Source: Deltaproteobacteria bacterium (GTDB lineage Bacteria; Desulfobacterota; Binatia; DP-6). Taken from it: a stretch of DNA of 9,880 nt. Positions within the stretch are counted from its first letter, which is position 1; every line of letters begins with the position of its first letter. The DNA lies in the NCBI GenBank assembly GCA_005879205.1, contig VBLD01000091.1:547-10426 (forward strand), written 5' to 3'. Shown piece after piece: positions 1-6,030 of this stretch. The notes below the pieces were generated by a model. The model was given only the letters and a program-made list of their open reading frames with translations, ran no database searches and was not told the DNA's origin. The position numbers and the translations under genes are program-made.

Positions 1-705
1 GGCTGCGAGCTCGCCGGCGTCTCGTGTCCCGGCGGTGAGCTGGCCCAGGTGCGCGAGATGCTGCGCGGCGCGCGCCCGGGGAGCGCGGTGGACCTGGTGG
101 GCACGGCGATCGGCACGGTGGCGCTCGACCGCGTCATCGCGGGACAGGACGTGCGCGGGGGCGACGTGCTGATCGGGCTCGAGAGCGCGGGACTGCACTC
201 GAACGGGTACACCCTCGCGCGTCGGGTGCTTCTCGAGCAGGGAGGGCTGGCGCTCGACGATCACGTCCCCGAGCTCGGCTGCACACTCGCCGACGAGCTG
301 CTGCGGCCGACGACCATCTACGTGCGACCGGTGCTCCCGCTACTCGAGGCCGGCTTGCCGATTCGCGCCCTTGCCCACCTCACGGGCGACGGTCTCTTCA
401 ACCTGGTTCGCACCGTGCGCGCGGTGGGGTTCGACGTCGAACGCTGGCCGGAGGTGCCACCGATCTTCGGACTCGTGCAACGCCTCGGCCGGATCGCCGA
501 CGAGGAAATGTATGGAACGTTCAACATGGGGGTCGGCTTCGCGCTGGTGGTCGCGCGCGAGGGCGTCGACCGAGTGTCGGCCATGCTCGCCGACGCCGGC
601 CTTCGGGTGCATCTCCTCGGGCACGCCGTGGACGACGCCGAGCGCACGATTCGTTTCCGGCCCCGGCGGTTGATCGGCCGGGGCGGCCACTTCACGCGCG
701 CCTGA
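1..705 (+). CDS. purM: Phosphoribosylformylglycinamidine cyclo-ligase (AIR synthetase), 5' truncated
   Basis: PurM closes the imidazole ring of formylglycinamidine ribonucleotide with ATP to give aminoimidazole ribonucleotide, in cytosolic de novo purine synthesis. The reading frame is open from base 1, so the gene enters from the left. About 234 residues are visible against roughly 340-350 for the family, so the N-terminal third is missing. Seen: GCELAGVSCPGGELAQV at the left edge (family GCxxAG...GGExA), ESAGLHSNGYTLAR, HLTGDGLFNLVR and MYGTFNMGVGFALVV, all in PurM order. The glycine-rich motif reads GGELAQV rather than the textbook GGETAEMP, so this is not the enterobacterial-type subfamily. 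The stop lies 9 bases from the stop of the convergent rlpA gene, with no hairpin terminator between them. Identity is firm; the exact subfamily is inference. Confidence 0.95.
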   Translation, partial: GCELAGVSCPGGELAQVREMLRGARPGSAVDLVGTAIGTVALDRVIAGQDVRGGDVLIGLESAGLHSNGYTLARRVLLEQGGLALDDHVPELGCTLADELLRPTTIYVRPVLPLLEAGLPIRALAHLTGDGLFNLVRTVRAVGFDVERWPEVPPIFGLVQRLGRIADEEMYGTFNMGVGFALVVAREGVDRVSAMLADAGLRVHLLGHAVDDAERTIRFRPRRLIGRGGHFTRA

Positions 706-714
706 TCGTGTGAC

Positions 715-1164
715 TCAGGAGACGGGCTCGATCAGGACACGGGCCACGCCACGTTGCACCATGCCGAGCACGCGCGCGGCGCCGTAGGACACGTCGATGT
801 CGCGGTGACGCCGGAATGGCCCGCGATCGGTGATGGTCACGAGCACCGATCGGCCGTTCAGGAGGTTCGTGACACGAACCGTGGTGCCGAGCGGCAAGGT
901 TCGATGGGCACAGGTCATGCGGTGCAGGTCGAAGCGCTCGCCGCTCGCCGTCGGGCGACGGTGGAAGGCAGCGCCATACCAGGATGCCCTGCCGATGCGT
1001 GGCGCCGGCGCCGCCGGCGGACCCTCTTGCTCAGCCGCAACGACCGTCGCCGTTACGAGGACAAGGCCGGCGACGAACGGCAGCATCGACGCCAGCCGTT
1101 TGCGCGGCGGATAAACAAAGAGCCGGGGGATCGCTCCCCCGGCCCTGCTGGCTCCGGTATGCAT
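715..1164 (-). CDS. rlpA: RlpA-like double-psi beta-barrel protein (septal/peptidoglycan lytic transglycosylase type)
   Basis: RlpA proteins cleave or bind denuded glycan strands of peptidoglycan, typically at the septum. The product has 149 residues. Residues 1-26 are a long basic n-region ending in RKR, 27-44 are hydrophobic with an AxA-like cleavage site near VVAA, 45-55 form a Pro/Ala linker, and 57-147 are the DPBB domain. Visible motifs are ASWYG (60-64), TASGERFD (72-79), AHRTLPLGT (86-94) and TDRGPF (112-117). The residues matching the proposed catalytic Glu, His and Asp of RlpA are E76, H87 and D113. There is no lipobox cysteine and no SPOR domain, so this is a short soluble exported form. 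The ATG at 1162-1164 has AAGGAG seven bases upstream. A downstream ATG (1084-1086) lacks a Shine-Dalgarno and would remove the basic n-region. A c-di-AMP riboswitch lies directly upstream and its terminator falls within the first codons. Confidence 0.9.
   Translation of the reverse strand: MHTGASRAGGAIPRLFVYPPRKRLASMLPFVAGLVLVTATVVAAEQEGPPAAPAPRIGRASWYGAAFHRRPTASGERFDLHRMTCAHRTLPLGTTVRVTNLLNGRSVLVTITDRGPFRRHRDIDVSYGAARVLGMVQRGVARVLIEPVS
1110..1146 (-). terminator. Intrinsic terminator of the c-di-AMP riboswitch, inside the 5' end of rlpA
   Basis: On the minus strand GCCGGGGGA (1143-1135), the GNRA-type loop GCGA (1134-1131) and TCCCCCGGC (1130-1122) form a perfect 9-bp stem. It extends by a G-U, a G-C and an A-U pair and is followed by CTTTGTTTAT. 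That is a canonical rho-independent terminator in very GC-rich DNA. It starts about 19 bases after the rlpA ATG, so it is translated as part of the N-terminus. The 5' arm (1134-1143) can instead pair with 1182-1191 at the 3' side of the aptamer: 5 bp, one G-G mismatch, then 4 bp including one G-U. This makes termination and antitermination mutually exclusive. Stem and U-tract are seen directly; the switching role is inferred. Confidence 0.85.
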
Positions 1165-1171
1165 GATCCCG

Positions 1172-1177
1172 CTCCTT
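1172..1177 (-). promoter_or_regulatory. Shine-Dalgarno AAGGAG deciding the rlpA start
   Basis: CTCCTT on the plus strand reads AAGGAG on the minus strand, 7 bases before the ATG at 1162-1164. It sits right after the 3' strand of the aptamer's closing helix, between aptamer and terminator. Aptamer folding may therefore also affect ribosome access. Confidence 0.75.
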
Positions 1178-1178
1178 G

Positions 1179-1308
1179 AACGCCGGCGAAGTTAGCTGAC
1201 GGGTTCGGGCTCAAAGAGCGTGCCCGTCCAGGCCTCGATGGTCTCGAGCCCTGGATTGACCCCAAGAAGCTGGGTCCTCCGCTCCCCTGACGGGGGATTT
1301 GGCGCGTT
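1179..1308 (-). promoter_or_regulatory. Cyclic-di-AMP riboswitch aptamer (ydaO/yuaA family)
   Basis: Read on the minus strand, this leader follows the ydaO/yuaA consensus from end to end. AACGC (1308-1304) pairs with GCGTT near 1179-1183 as the closing helix. UCCCC-CGUCA-GGGGA (1297-1283) is the small P2 hairpin. Then come GGAGGACCCA (1280-1271) and UUGGGGUCAAUCC (1265-1253), the paired conserved segment. A variable helix CCAGG-G-CUCGA / UCGAG-G-CCUGG (1254-1228) follows. Next CGGGC (1226-1222) pairs with GCCCG (1210-1206). The hallmark GCCCGAACCCGUCAGCUAAC (1210-1191) precedes UUCGCCGGCG. This class binds two c-di-AMP molecules and usually turns genes OFF; RlpA-type and other wall-remodelling genes are among its known targets. 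The downstream terminator fits an OFF switch. Family identity rests on remembered consensus, not on a covariance search, but the conserved blocks occur in the right order and spacing. Confidence 0.93.
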
Positions 1309-1324
1309 ATGTCGTCTTCTGATT

Positions 1325-1354
1325 TGTATGCCGGAAATCGCCGCGATGGGTCAA
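1325..1354 (-). promoter_or_regulatory. Candidate sigma70-type promoter for the riboswitch-rlpA transcript
   Basis: On the minus strand TTGACC (1354-1349, 5/6 to the -35 consensus) is followed after 18 bases by CATACA (1330-1325, 3/6). An overlapping TACAAA (4/6) would need a 20-base spacer. The predicted start near 1318 falls about 10 bases before the first aptamer helix, where a riboswitch transcript should begin. That position is the main support, because the -10 is weak. Confidence 0.4.
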
Positions 1355-1405
1355 GCACGACGTGCCCCCGGGGTCGGTCGGCAGCTGCAAATCTTTTGGA
1401 ATTCA

Positions 1406-1426
1406 GATGGTTGGCCATCCGGATGG
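1406..1426. repeat. Overlapping short inverted repeats just beyond the 3' end of the small gene
   Basis: CCATCCGGATGG (1415-1426) is a perfect 12-bp palindrome. It shares bases with GATGG-TTGG-CCATC (1406-1419), a 5-bp stem with a 4-base loop. On the minus strand the cluster lies 15 bases after the stop of the 76-codon gene, so it could be a 3' structure of that transcript. No T-tract follows, so it is not called a terminator. An operator is an alternative. Confidence 0.35.
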
Positions 1427-1441
1427 GTCCGTGTGCGCCGG

Positions 1442-1672
1442 TCAGTGATTGTCGTCGTCGGTATCCCAGTTGCCCTTGACCGGTGGAAGGAGCGGAGACT
1501 TGTAGTGCGGCGTCCGACTGGGCGTCGGCTTGCGGTAGACGAACTCCGTCTCACAGCCGGCACAGGTCGCGCGCAGGTTCCCGGCGAGGCGCTTGAGTCG
1601 CACGGTGACGATCTCGCCGTTGCCGTGCCGGTGCTGAATCGCCGGGAACTCGGAGACGTAGACCGTCCGCAT
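1442..1672 (-). CDS. Small protein of unknown function (76 aa)
   Basis: I do not recognise this protein. It has 76 residues, with a basic beta-rich first half (MRTVYVSEFP..., then EIVTVRLKRLAGNLRATC), a single CAGC pair (Cys37 and Cys40), and a proline-rich, acidic tail ending WDTDDDNH. Two cysteines alone do not make a zinc ribbon, though dimeric metal binding is possible. The case for a real gene is codon use: 66 of 76 codons end in G or C, as in the neighbouring genes, and the frame contains no rare arginine-rich junk. Against it, there is no clear Shine-Dalgarno (only GGGG four to seven bases before the ATG). It is transcribed away from yyaL and ends roughly 120 bases before the predicted rlpA transcript start, so it is probably a monocistronic unit. 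Confidence 0.6.
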   Translation of the reverse strand: MRTVYVSEFPAIQHRHGNGEIVTVRLKRLAGNLRATCAGCETEFVYRKPTPSRTPHYKSPLLPPVKGNWDTDDDNH

Positions 1673-1685
1673 CTACCCCGATCAG

Positions 1686-1714
1686 CTAAATGCGCGCTTC
1701 GGAGTCGTTGTCAA
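1686..1714 (-). promoter_or_regulatory. Possible promoter of the 76-codon gene
   Basis: A perfect -35 hexamer TTGACA (1714-1709) faces the small gene. The -10 position is poor: TTTAGC at 18 bases spacing matches 3/6. Any leader would be very short (about 10 bases). It lies in the roughly 100-base divergent region shared with yyaL, for which I see no convincing promoter. Confidence 0.25.
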
Positions 1715-1775
1715 TCGAGCGTGACCGTCTCGGCTGGGCGTTGCGCGTGGGACGGCCCGGTGCAACCATCCGAGC

Positions 1776-3839
1776 GTGGGCCAAGGGTCGAAACCGAATC
1801 GTCTCGCCAGCGAAACGAGCCCATACCTCCTCCAGCACGCCCACAACCCCGTCGAGTGGTACCCGTGGGGCGAGGAAGCCTTCGCGCGCGCGCGCGCCGA
1901 GAACAGACCCATCATGCTCTCGATCGGATATTCCGCCTGCCACTGGTGCCACGTCATGGAGCGGGAATCTTTCGAGAACGAGGAGACGGCGCGGCTCATG
2001 AACGACCTGTTCGTGAACGTGAAGGTGGATCGCGAGGAGCGGCCGGACGTCGACGACGTCTACATGAAGGCGGTCCAGATGCTCACCGGGCGTGGCGGCT
2101 GGCCGATGACCGTGTTCCTCACGCCCGATGGCAAGCCGTTCTACGGCGGAACCTACTTCCCGCCCGTCGACCGGCACGGTCTCCCCGGCTTTCCGCGTCT
2201 CCTCCAGGCGGTGGCGCGCGCGTATCGCGACCAGCCGGAGGAGGTGGCGAGGTCCGTCGAGCGGATTCTCTCGGCCCTGGAAAACGTCGAGCAGCCGCGG
2301 CCGAGCGACGGCCCCCTGGACCCGACGCTGCCGCGGCGGGCCGCCGACGGCCTGCTCGGTCTCGTCGATCGGCGCCAGGGCGGATTCGGCGGAGCGCCGA
2401 AGTTCCCGCACGCCGCCGCCTTCCAGCTCCTTCTCCGCCACCACCGGGCGAGCGGCCGCCGCGACCTCCTCGACGCGGTGCGTCTCACGTGCGAGCGAAT
2501 GGCGCACGGTGGTCTCTATGACCAGATCGGCGGGGGCTTTCACCGCTACACGGTCGACGCGGAGTGGCTCGTCCCCCACTTCGAGAAGATGCTCTACGAC
2601 AATGCCCAGCTGCCGCGCTTGTACCTGGAGGCCTTCCAGGCGACGGGCGAGTCGTGGCTGCGCCAGATCGCCGAGGACACCCTCGACTATCTTCTTCGCG
2701 ACATGCGCGATCCCGAGGGCGGCTTCTACGCGGCGACCGACGCCGACAGCGAGGGCGAAGAAGGCAAGTACTTCGTGTGGACGCCGGCGGAGGTGGCGGG
2801 CCTGGTCGAGGCGCGCGACGTCGAGCTCGTCTGCCGGTACTGGGACATCGCGCCGGAGGGTAACTTCGAGGGAAAGAGCATTCCGCACCTGACCCTTTCC
2901 GTCGAGACGTTGGCGAAAATGTTCGGCAGAAGCCCCGAGGATGCGGCCGCGGCGCTCGCTCGAGCGCGCGCGCGCCTGCTCGCAGCGCGCGCCGAGCGCG
3001 TCCCTCCCCTGCGCGACGAGAAGGTCCTGACCAGCTGGAACGGGCTCGTGATCGGTACGCTCGCCGAGGCGGGTCGCGTGCTGGGGGCGCCACGGTTCGT
3101 CGACGCCGCCATCCGGGCGGCCGAGTTCATCTGGACACACCTCCGCTCCGGCGGGAGGCTCCTTCACGGTTGGGCGCGGGGCCAGGCCAAGCAGGACGCC
3201 TACCTCGACGACCACGCCTTCCTCGCGGCCGCGCTCGTCGACCTCTACGAGGCCACCGGCAAGCCGAGCCATCTGGCGCGCGCCCGCGAGCTGGCGGCGG
3301 CGCTGGACGCCCGATTCCACGACGCCACGGCCGGCGGCTACTTCTTCACGGCGGCCGACGCGGAGCGGCTGATCACGCGCCAGAAATCGGGTGCCGACGG
3401 GTCGGTGCCGTCGGGGAACGGCGTCGCCGCTCACGTCCTGCTCCGCCTCCACCACCTTACCGGCGAGGGAGCCTACCGCGCGCGGGCGGAGGAGATTCTC
3501 CGCCTCTATCACGACGAGGCGGCAAAGAACCCCTTTGCCTACGCGAGCTTCCTCCAGGCGCTGGAGTTCTCGCTCGAGGGGCCGGCCGAGGTGGTGGTGG
3601 TGGGCGCCGGGGACGCGCCCGACACGCGCGCGCTGTGGTCGGCAGTCGCGGCCGTCTATCTGCCCCACCGGGTGCTGATCTCGTCCGAGCCCGGGGCACC
3701 GGAGATCCTGCCGCCCGCGCGAGAGAGGCCGCAGGTGGACGGGCACGCGACGGCCTACGTGTGCCGCGACTTCACCTGCTCGCCACCGGTCACTGATCCG
3801 GTCGGGCTTCGCCCGCTCCTCGAGGCCACCCGTGGCTGA
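1776..3839 (+). CDS. yyaL: YyaL/SSP411 (DUF255) thioredoxin-fold protein with six-hairpin domain
   Basis: The 687-residue product matches the YyaL/spermatogenesis-associated-protein-20 family in length and architecture. An N-terminal thioredoxin-like (DsbH-type) domain (about 1-165) is followed by an (alpha/alpha)6 glycosidase-like barrel (about 185-640). Seen: the opening block NRLASETSPYLLQHAHNPV, the redox-type CHWC at 55-58 followed by HVMERESF, VDREERPDVDDVYM (84-97), and GGWPMTVFLTPDG with the cis-proline P110. Further on are GGFGGAPKFPHA (202-213), GGGFHRYTVDAEW (252-264), HFEKMLYDNAQL (268-279) and TDADSEGEEGKYFVW (321-335). There is no signal peptide, so it is cytosolic. The family's substrate is unknown; a redox or sugar-related role is inferred from folds only. 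The GTG start gives the usual family N-terminus, but its ribosome site is weak. The 3' end overlaps the SCP2 gene by 8 bases. Confidence 0.93.
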   Translation: MGQGSKPNRLASETSPYLLQHAHNPVEWYPWGEEAFARARAENRPIMLSIGYSACHWCHVMERESFENEETARLMNDLFVNVKVDREERPDVDDVYMKAVQMLTGRGGWPMTVFLTPDGKPFYGGTYFPPVDRHGLPGFPRLLQAVARAYRDQPEEVARSVERILSALENVEQPRPSDGPLDPTLPRRAADGLLGLVDRRQGGFGGAPKFPHAAAFQLLLRHHRASGRRDLLDAVRLTCERMAHGGLYDQIGGGFHRYTVDAEWLVPHFEKMLYDNAQLPRLYLEAFQATGESWLRQIAEDTLDYLLRDMRDPEGGFYAATDADSEGEEGKYFVWTPAEVAGLVEARDVELVCRYWDIAPEGNFEGKSIPHLTLSVETLAKMFGRSPEDAAAALARARARLLAARAERVPPLRDEKVLTSWNGLVIGTLAEAGRVLGAPRFVDAAIRAAEFIWTHLRSGGRLLHGWARGQAKQDAYLDDHAFLAAALVDLYEATGKPSHLARARELAAALDARFHDATAGGYFFTAADAERLITRQKSGADGSVPSGNGVAAHVLLRLHHLTGEGAYRARAEEILRLYHDEAAKNPFAYASFLQALEFSLEGPAEVVVVGAGDAPDTRALWSAVAAVYLPHRVLISSEPGAPEILPPARERPQVDGHATAYVCRDFTCSPPVTDPVGLRPLLEATRG

Positions 3840-4431
3840 GGACCGCACGGCTCTCGAGCCGACGGCGTTTCTGCGCGCGCACGTCGCCGACCGCCTGCGG
3901 AAACGAATCGAGGACCTCCGCGCGCAGATCACCCGCTTCGACCGCGAGCTCGAGGACCGCCTGGCGGCCGAGGCAACGCTGGAGTTCGTGCTCGAGGGCG
4001 TCGACGGAGGCGCCTGGTACGTGAACGTCAGCGGCGAGGACATCCGCGTCGAGCGTGCGCCCGCCCGGCCCCCCGTCGTGCGACTCTCGCAGACCCGTGC
4101 CGACTGGGAGGCGCTCGCCCGGGCCGGTCTCGGCGTCGGCGCGCCGCCCGGCGCGGCCGACTTGACGCAGGCGCGAATCGCGCGGCTCGCGACGTTGAAG
4201 GGGACGCTCGAGTTCCGGCTGGTCGCAGACGACGGTGAGCGACGTGTGCTCGTCCAGTTCGGAGGGGCGGAGGCGACGAGCCCTCGCTGCGCCGTCACGC
4301 TCCGGGCCGATGACGCGCGGCGGATGCAGAGCGGGGAGCTGACGCCGCAGGCGGCCTTCCTGCAAGGGCTCGCACGGCTCGAGGGCGACGTGGCGCTCGC
4401 CATGCAGGTGGGCGCCGCCCTCTTCCTCTGA
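3832..4431 (+). CDS. SCP2 sterol-binding-domain protein, apparently one and a half SCP2 copies
   Basis: SCP2 domains bind lipids, sterols or fatty acyl-CoA in a hydrophobic tunnel. The product has 199 residues. Residues 10-48 are a charged, probably helical or coiled segment. Residues 49-100 (TLEFVLEGVDGGAWYVNV, ending DWEALARAGL) read as the strand-rich front half of an SCP2 fold. Residues 118-199 (LKGTLEFRLV, then VTLRADDARRMQSGEL, TPQAAFLQGLARLEGD and VALAMQ) are a fuller SCP2 back part. Both segments start with TLEFxL and run to a helix ending in A/SGxL, which suggests internal duplication with loss of the first copy's C-terminal helix. The GTG start overlaps the yyaL stop by 8 bases and has GAGG 6 bases upstream, so translation is probably coupled. 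There are no export or membrane signals. The ligand is unknown. Confidence 0.82.
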   Translation: MAEDRTALEPTAFLRAHVADRLRKRIEDLRAQITRFDRELEDRLAAEATLEFVLEGVDGGAWYVNVSGEDIRVERAPARPPVVRLSQTRADWEALARAGLGVGAPPGAADLTQARIARLATLKGTLEFRLVADDGERRVLVQFGGAEATSPRCAVTLRADDARRMQSGELTPQAAFLQGLARLEGDVALAMQVGAALFL

Positions 4432-4460
4432 TCGGGACGCGCCGGTCGGATGGGGGTGCG

Positions 4461-5234
4461 CTACTCGCCCTTGAAGAGCGGCGCGCGTCGCTCGCGCTGA
4501 GCAGTGAGGCCTTCGCGCAGGTCCGAGCTGGCCCGCACCCGAGCGGCGAGCGCTTCCAGGTCGTCGCGCTGCCACCGCCGGCGTTCATCGGCGGCGCGCT
4601 GGACGAAGGCCTTCATGGCGCGCACGGCAAGGGGCGCGTTGTGGGCGATCTGACGGGCGAGGCTCGCGACGGCGCTCTCGAGGTCGGCGGCGGCCACGAC
4701 GCGGTTGACGAGGCCGAGGGCGAGCCCGGCATCGGCGCCGACCGGCTCGCCGGTGAAAAGCAGCTCCCTCGTGGCGGCGGCGCCGATGGTCTCGACGAGC
4801 TTCCAGGTGAGTGTGACCGGCACGGCGAGGCCGATGCGGGCGAGCGGCATCGCGAAGCGGGCCGTGTCGGCGGCGACCCGCAGATCGCAGTGCAGGGCCA
4901 GCTCGCAGCCGCCCGCGATCGCATCCCCCTGCACGGCGGCGAGCGTCGGCTGGGGACAGCGCTCGAGAACGTCGAGGGTGTGCTCGAGGGTGTGCGTCTC
5001 GACCGCGCCTCCCGCCCGCTGGGCGGCGAGCTCGCCGAGGTCGAGCCCGGCGCAGAACGCAGCGCCCGCCCCGCGCACGACGACCACCCGCACGGCCGGT
5101 TCGGCAGCGGCCCTTTCCACGGCGGCATGGAGATCAGCGATCATGCCCGTGGTGAGCGCGTTCCGCTTGGCAGGGCGGTTGAGGGTGATCCAGCAGACGT
5201 GATCCGCCACCCGCGCTTCGATTTCGTCCGCCAT
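4461..5234 (-). CDS. Enoyl-CoA hydratase/isomerase (crotonase) family protein
   Basis: Crotonases act on acyl-CoA thioesters through an oxyanion hole. The product has 257 residues, the usual length. Seen: ITLNRPAKRNALT (16-28), oxyanion-hole motifs AFCAGLDL (59-66) and GDAIAGGCELALHCDLRVAA (103-122), and the C-terminal helix set ending RERRAPLFKGE. The first catalytic Glu of classical enoyl-CoA hydratase (rat E144) is matched by E111. The second (E164, in FGQPE) is replaced: the segment reads RFAMPLARIGL, with Leu131 at that place. A simple syn-hydration role is therefore uncertain; an isomerase, hydrolase or other crotonase reaction is as likely. The ATG has AGGAG four bases upstream, and its TAG-GAG overlaps the gloB stop codon. 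Only 7 bases separate the two genes, so they are co-translated. It ends 29 bases from the convergent SCP2 gene. Confidence 0.9.
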   Translation of the reverse strand: MADEIEARVADHVCWITLNRPAKRNALTTGMIADLHAAVERAAAEPAVRVVVVRGAGAAFCAGLDLGELAAQRAGGAVETHTLEHTLDVLERCPQPTLAAVQGDAIAGGCELALHCDLRVAADTARFAMPLARIGLAVPVTLTWKLVETIGAAATRELLFTGEPVGADAGLALGLVNRVVAAADLESAVASLARQIAHNAPLAVRAMKAFVQRAADERRRWQRDDLEALAARVRASSDLREGLTAQRERRAPLFKGE

Positions 5235-5241
5235 CGGTCTC

Positions 5242-6021
5242 CTAGAAGCGGTCCTTCAGCTGCCGTACGGCCGCGAAGAGCGCGACGCGATCGCCCGCGG
5301 GGAGATCGGGCCGCCGCGTGCGGACGGAGGCGGCGAGCTCGGCGCTGTCGGTGCGCAGGAACGGATTGGTCGCCTTCTCCTCGCCGATCGTGCTGGGAAC
5401 GGTTGGCCGGTTGGCGCGACGGAGGCTCTCCACGGCCGCCAGCTTTCCCTGGAGTGCGCGATTGCCGGGCTCGAGCGTCGCCGCGAAGCGGAGGTTCTTC
5501 TCGGTGTACTCGTGGCCGCAGTACACGCGCGTGTCGTCCGGCAGCGCGGCCAGCCGGGCGAGCGACGCCATCATCTGGGCGGCGTCGCCTTCGAACAAGC
5601 GGCCACAGCCGCCGGCGAACAGCGTGTCGCCGGTGAACACCACCCCCTCGTCCGGAAAGTAGTAGGCCACGTGGCCGCTCGTGTGCGCGGGGATCATGAT
5701 GACGCGCCCGCGCGCACTCCCCACCTCGACCGTGTCGCCGTCACGAAGGCGGTGGGTGATTCCCGGGATGCGTGGTGCGTCGTCGGCGGAGCCGTAGACC
5801 CGGAGGTCGGGAACGGCCGCCAACAGGTCCGTGTTTCCACCCACGTGATCGAAGTGATGGTGGGTGCCGAGGACGGCGGTGAGGCGCATCGCGTGGCGTC
5901 GGACCCCGGCGAGCACCGGCGCCGCCTCGGCGCAATCGACGACGGCGCCCTTCCCGGTCTCCGCGTCGATGAGCAGATAGGCGTAGTTGTCGCTCAGCTG
6001 CGGGACCGGGACGATCTCCAC
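5242..6021 (-). CDS. gloB: Hydroxyacylglutathione hydrolase (glyoxalase II)
   Basis: GloB hydrolyses S-lactoylglutathione to lactate and glutathione, the second step of methylglyoxal detoxification in the cytosol. The product has 259 residues, full family length. Seen: opening VPQLSDNYAYLLID, the metallo-beta-lactamase motif THHHFDHVGG (H54, H56, D58, H59), PAHTSGHVAYYF (H113 or H117), VFTGDTLFAGGCGRLFEG (bridging D132), YCGHEYT (H170), and the C-terminal NPFLR box typical of GloB rather than generic hydrolases. All binuclear metal ligands are present. The start is GTG; the nearest GGAGG is 14 bases upstream, too far to be ideal, so translation probably relies on coupling to the preceding gene (9-base gap). 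Its presence implies a glutathione-like thiol in the organism. No gloA is in the window. Confidence 0.94.
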   Translation of the reverse strand: MEIVPVPQLSDNYAYLLIDAETGKGAVVDCAEAAPVLAGVRRHAMRLTAVLGTHHHFDHVGGNTDLLAAVPDLRVYGSADDAPRIPGITHRLRDGDTVEVGSARGRVIMIPAHTSGHVAYYFPDEGVVFTGDTLFAGGCGRLFEGDAAQMMASLARLAALPDDTRVYCGHEYTEKNLRFAATLEPGNRALQGKLAAVESLRRANRPTVPSTIGEEKATNPFLRTDSAELAASVRTRRPDLPAGDRVALFAAVRQLKDRF

Positions 6022-6030
6022 GACGCTCGG

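Noticed and set aside
1191..1212. GGGTTCGGGCTC resembling a tRNA T-arm on the plus strand
   Set aside because: The invariant A58 is missing and no cloverleaf can be drawn. On the minus strand it is the conserved GCCCGAACCC block of the riboswitch.
1283..1297. TCCCC-TGACG-GGGGA hairpin as a terminator
   Set aside because: It matches the P2 hairpin position of the ydaO aptamer and has no T-tract in either direction.
1220..2521. 433-codon plus-strand open frame
   Set aside because: It covers the riboswitch antisense, the small minus gene and the first third of yyaL in another frame. Composition is Arg/Pro/Gly-rich with no family resemblance.
1686..4403. 905-codon minus-strand open frame opposite yyaL and the SCP2 gene
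   Set aside because: It is antisense to two well-recognised proteins. It is arginine/serine-rich with no recognisable motif, a typical shadow frame in high-GC DNA.
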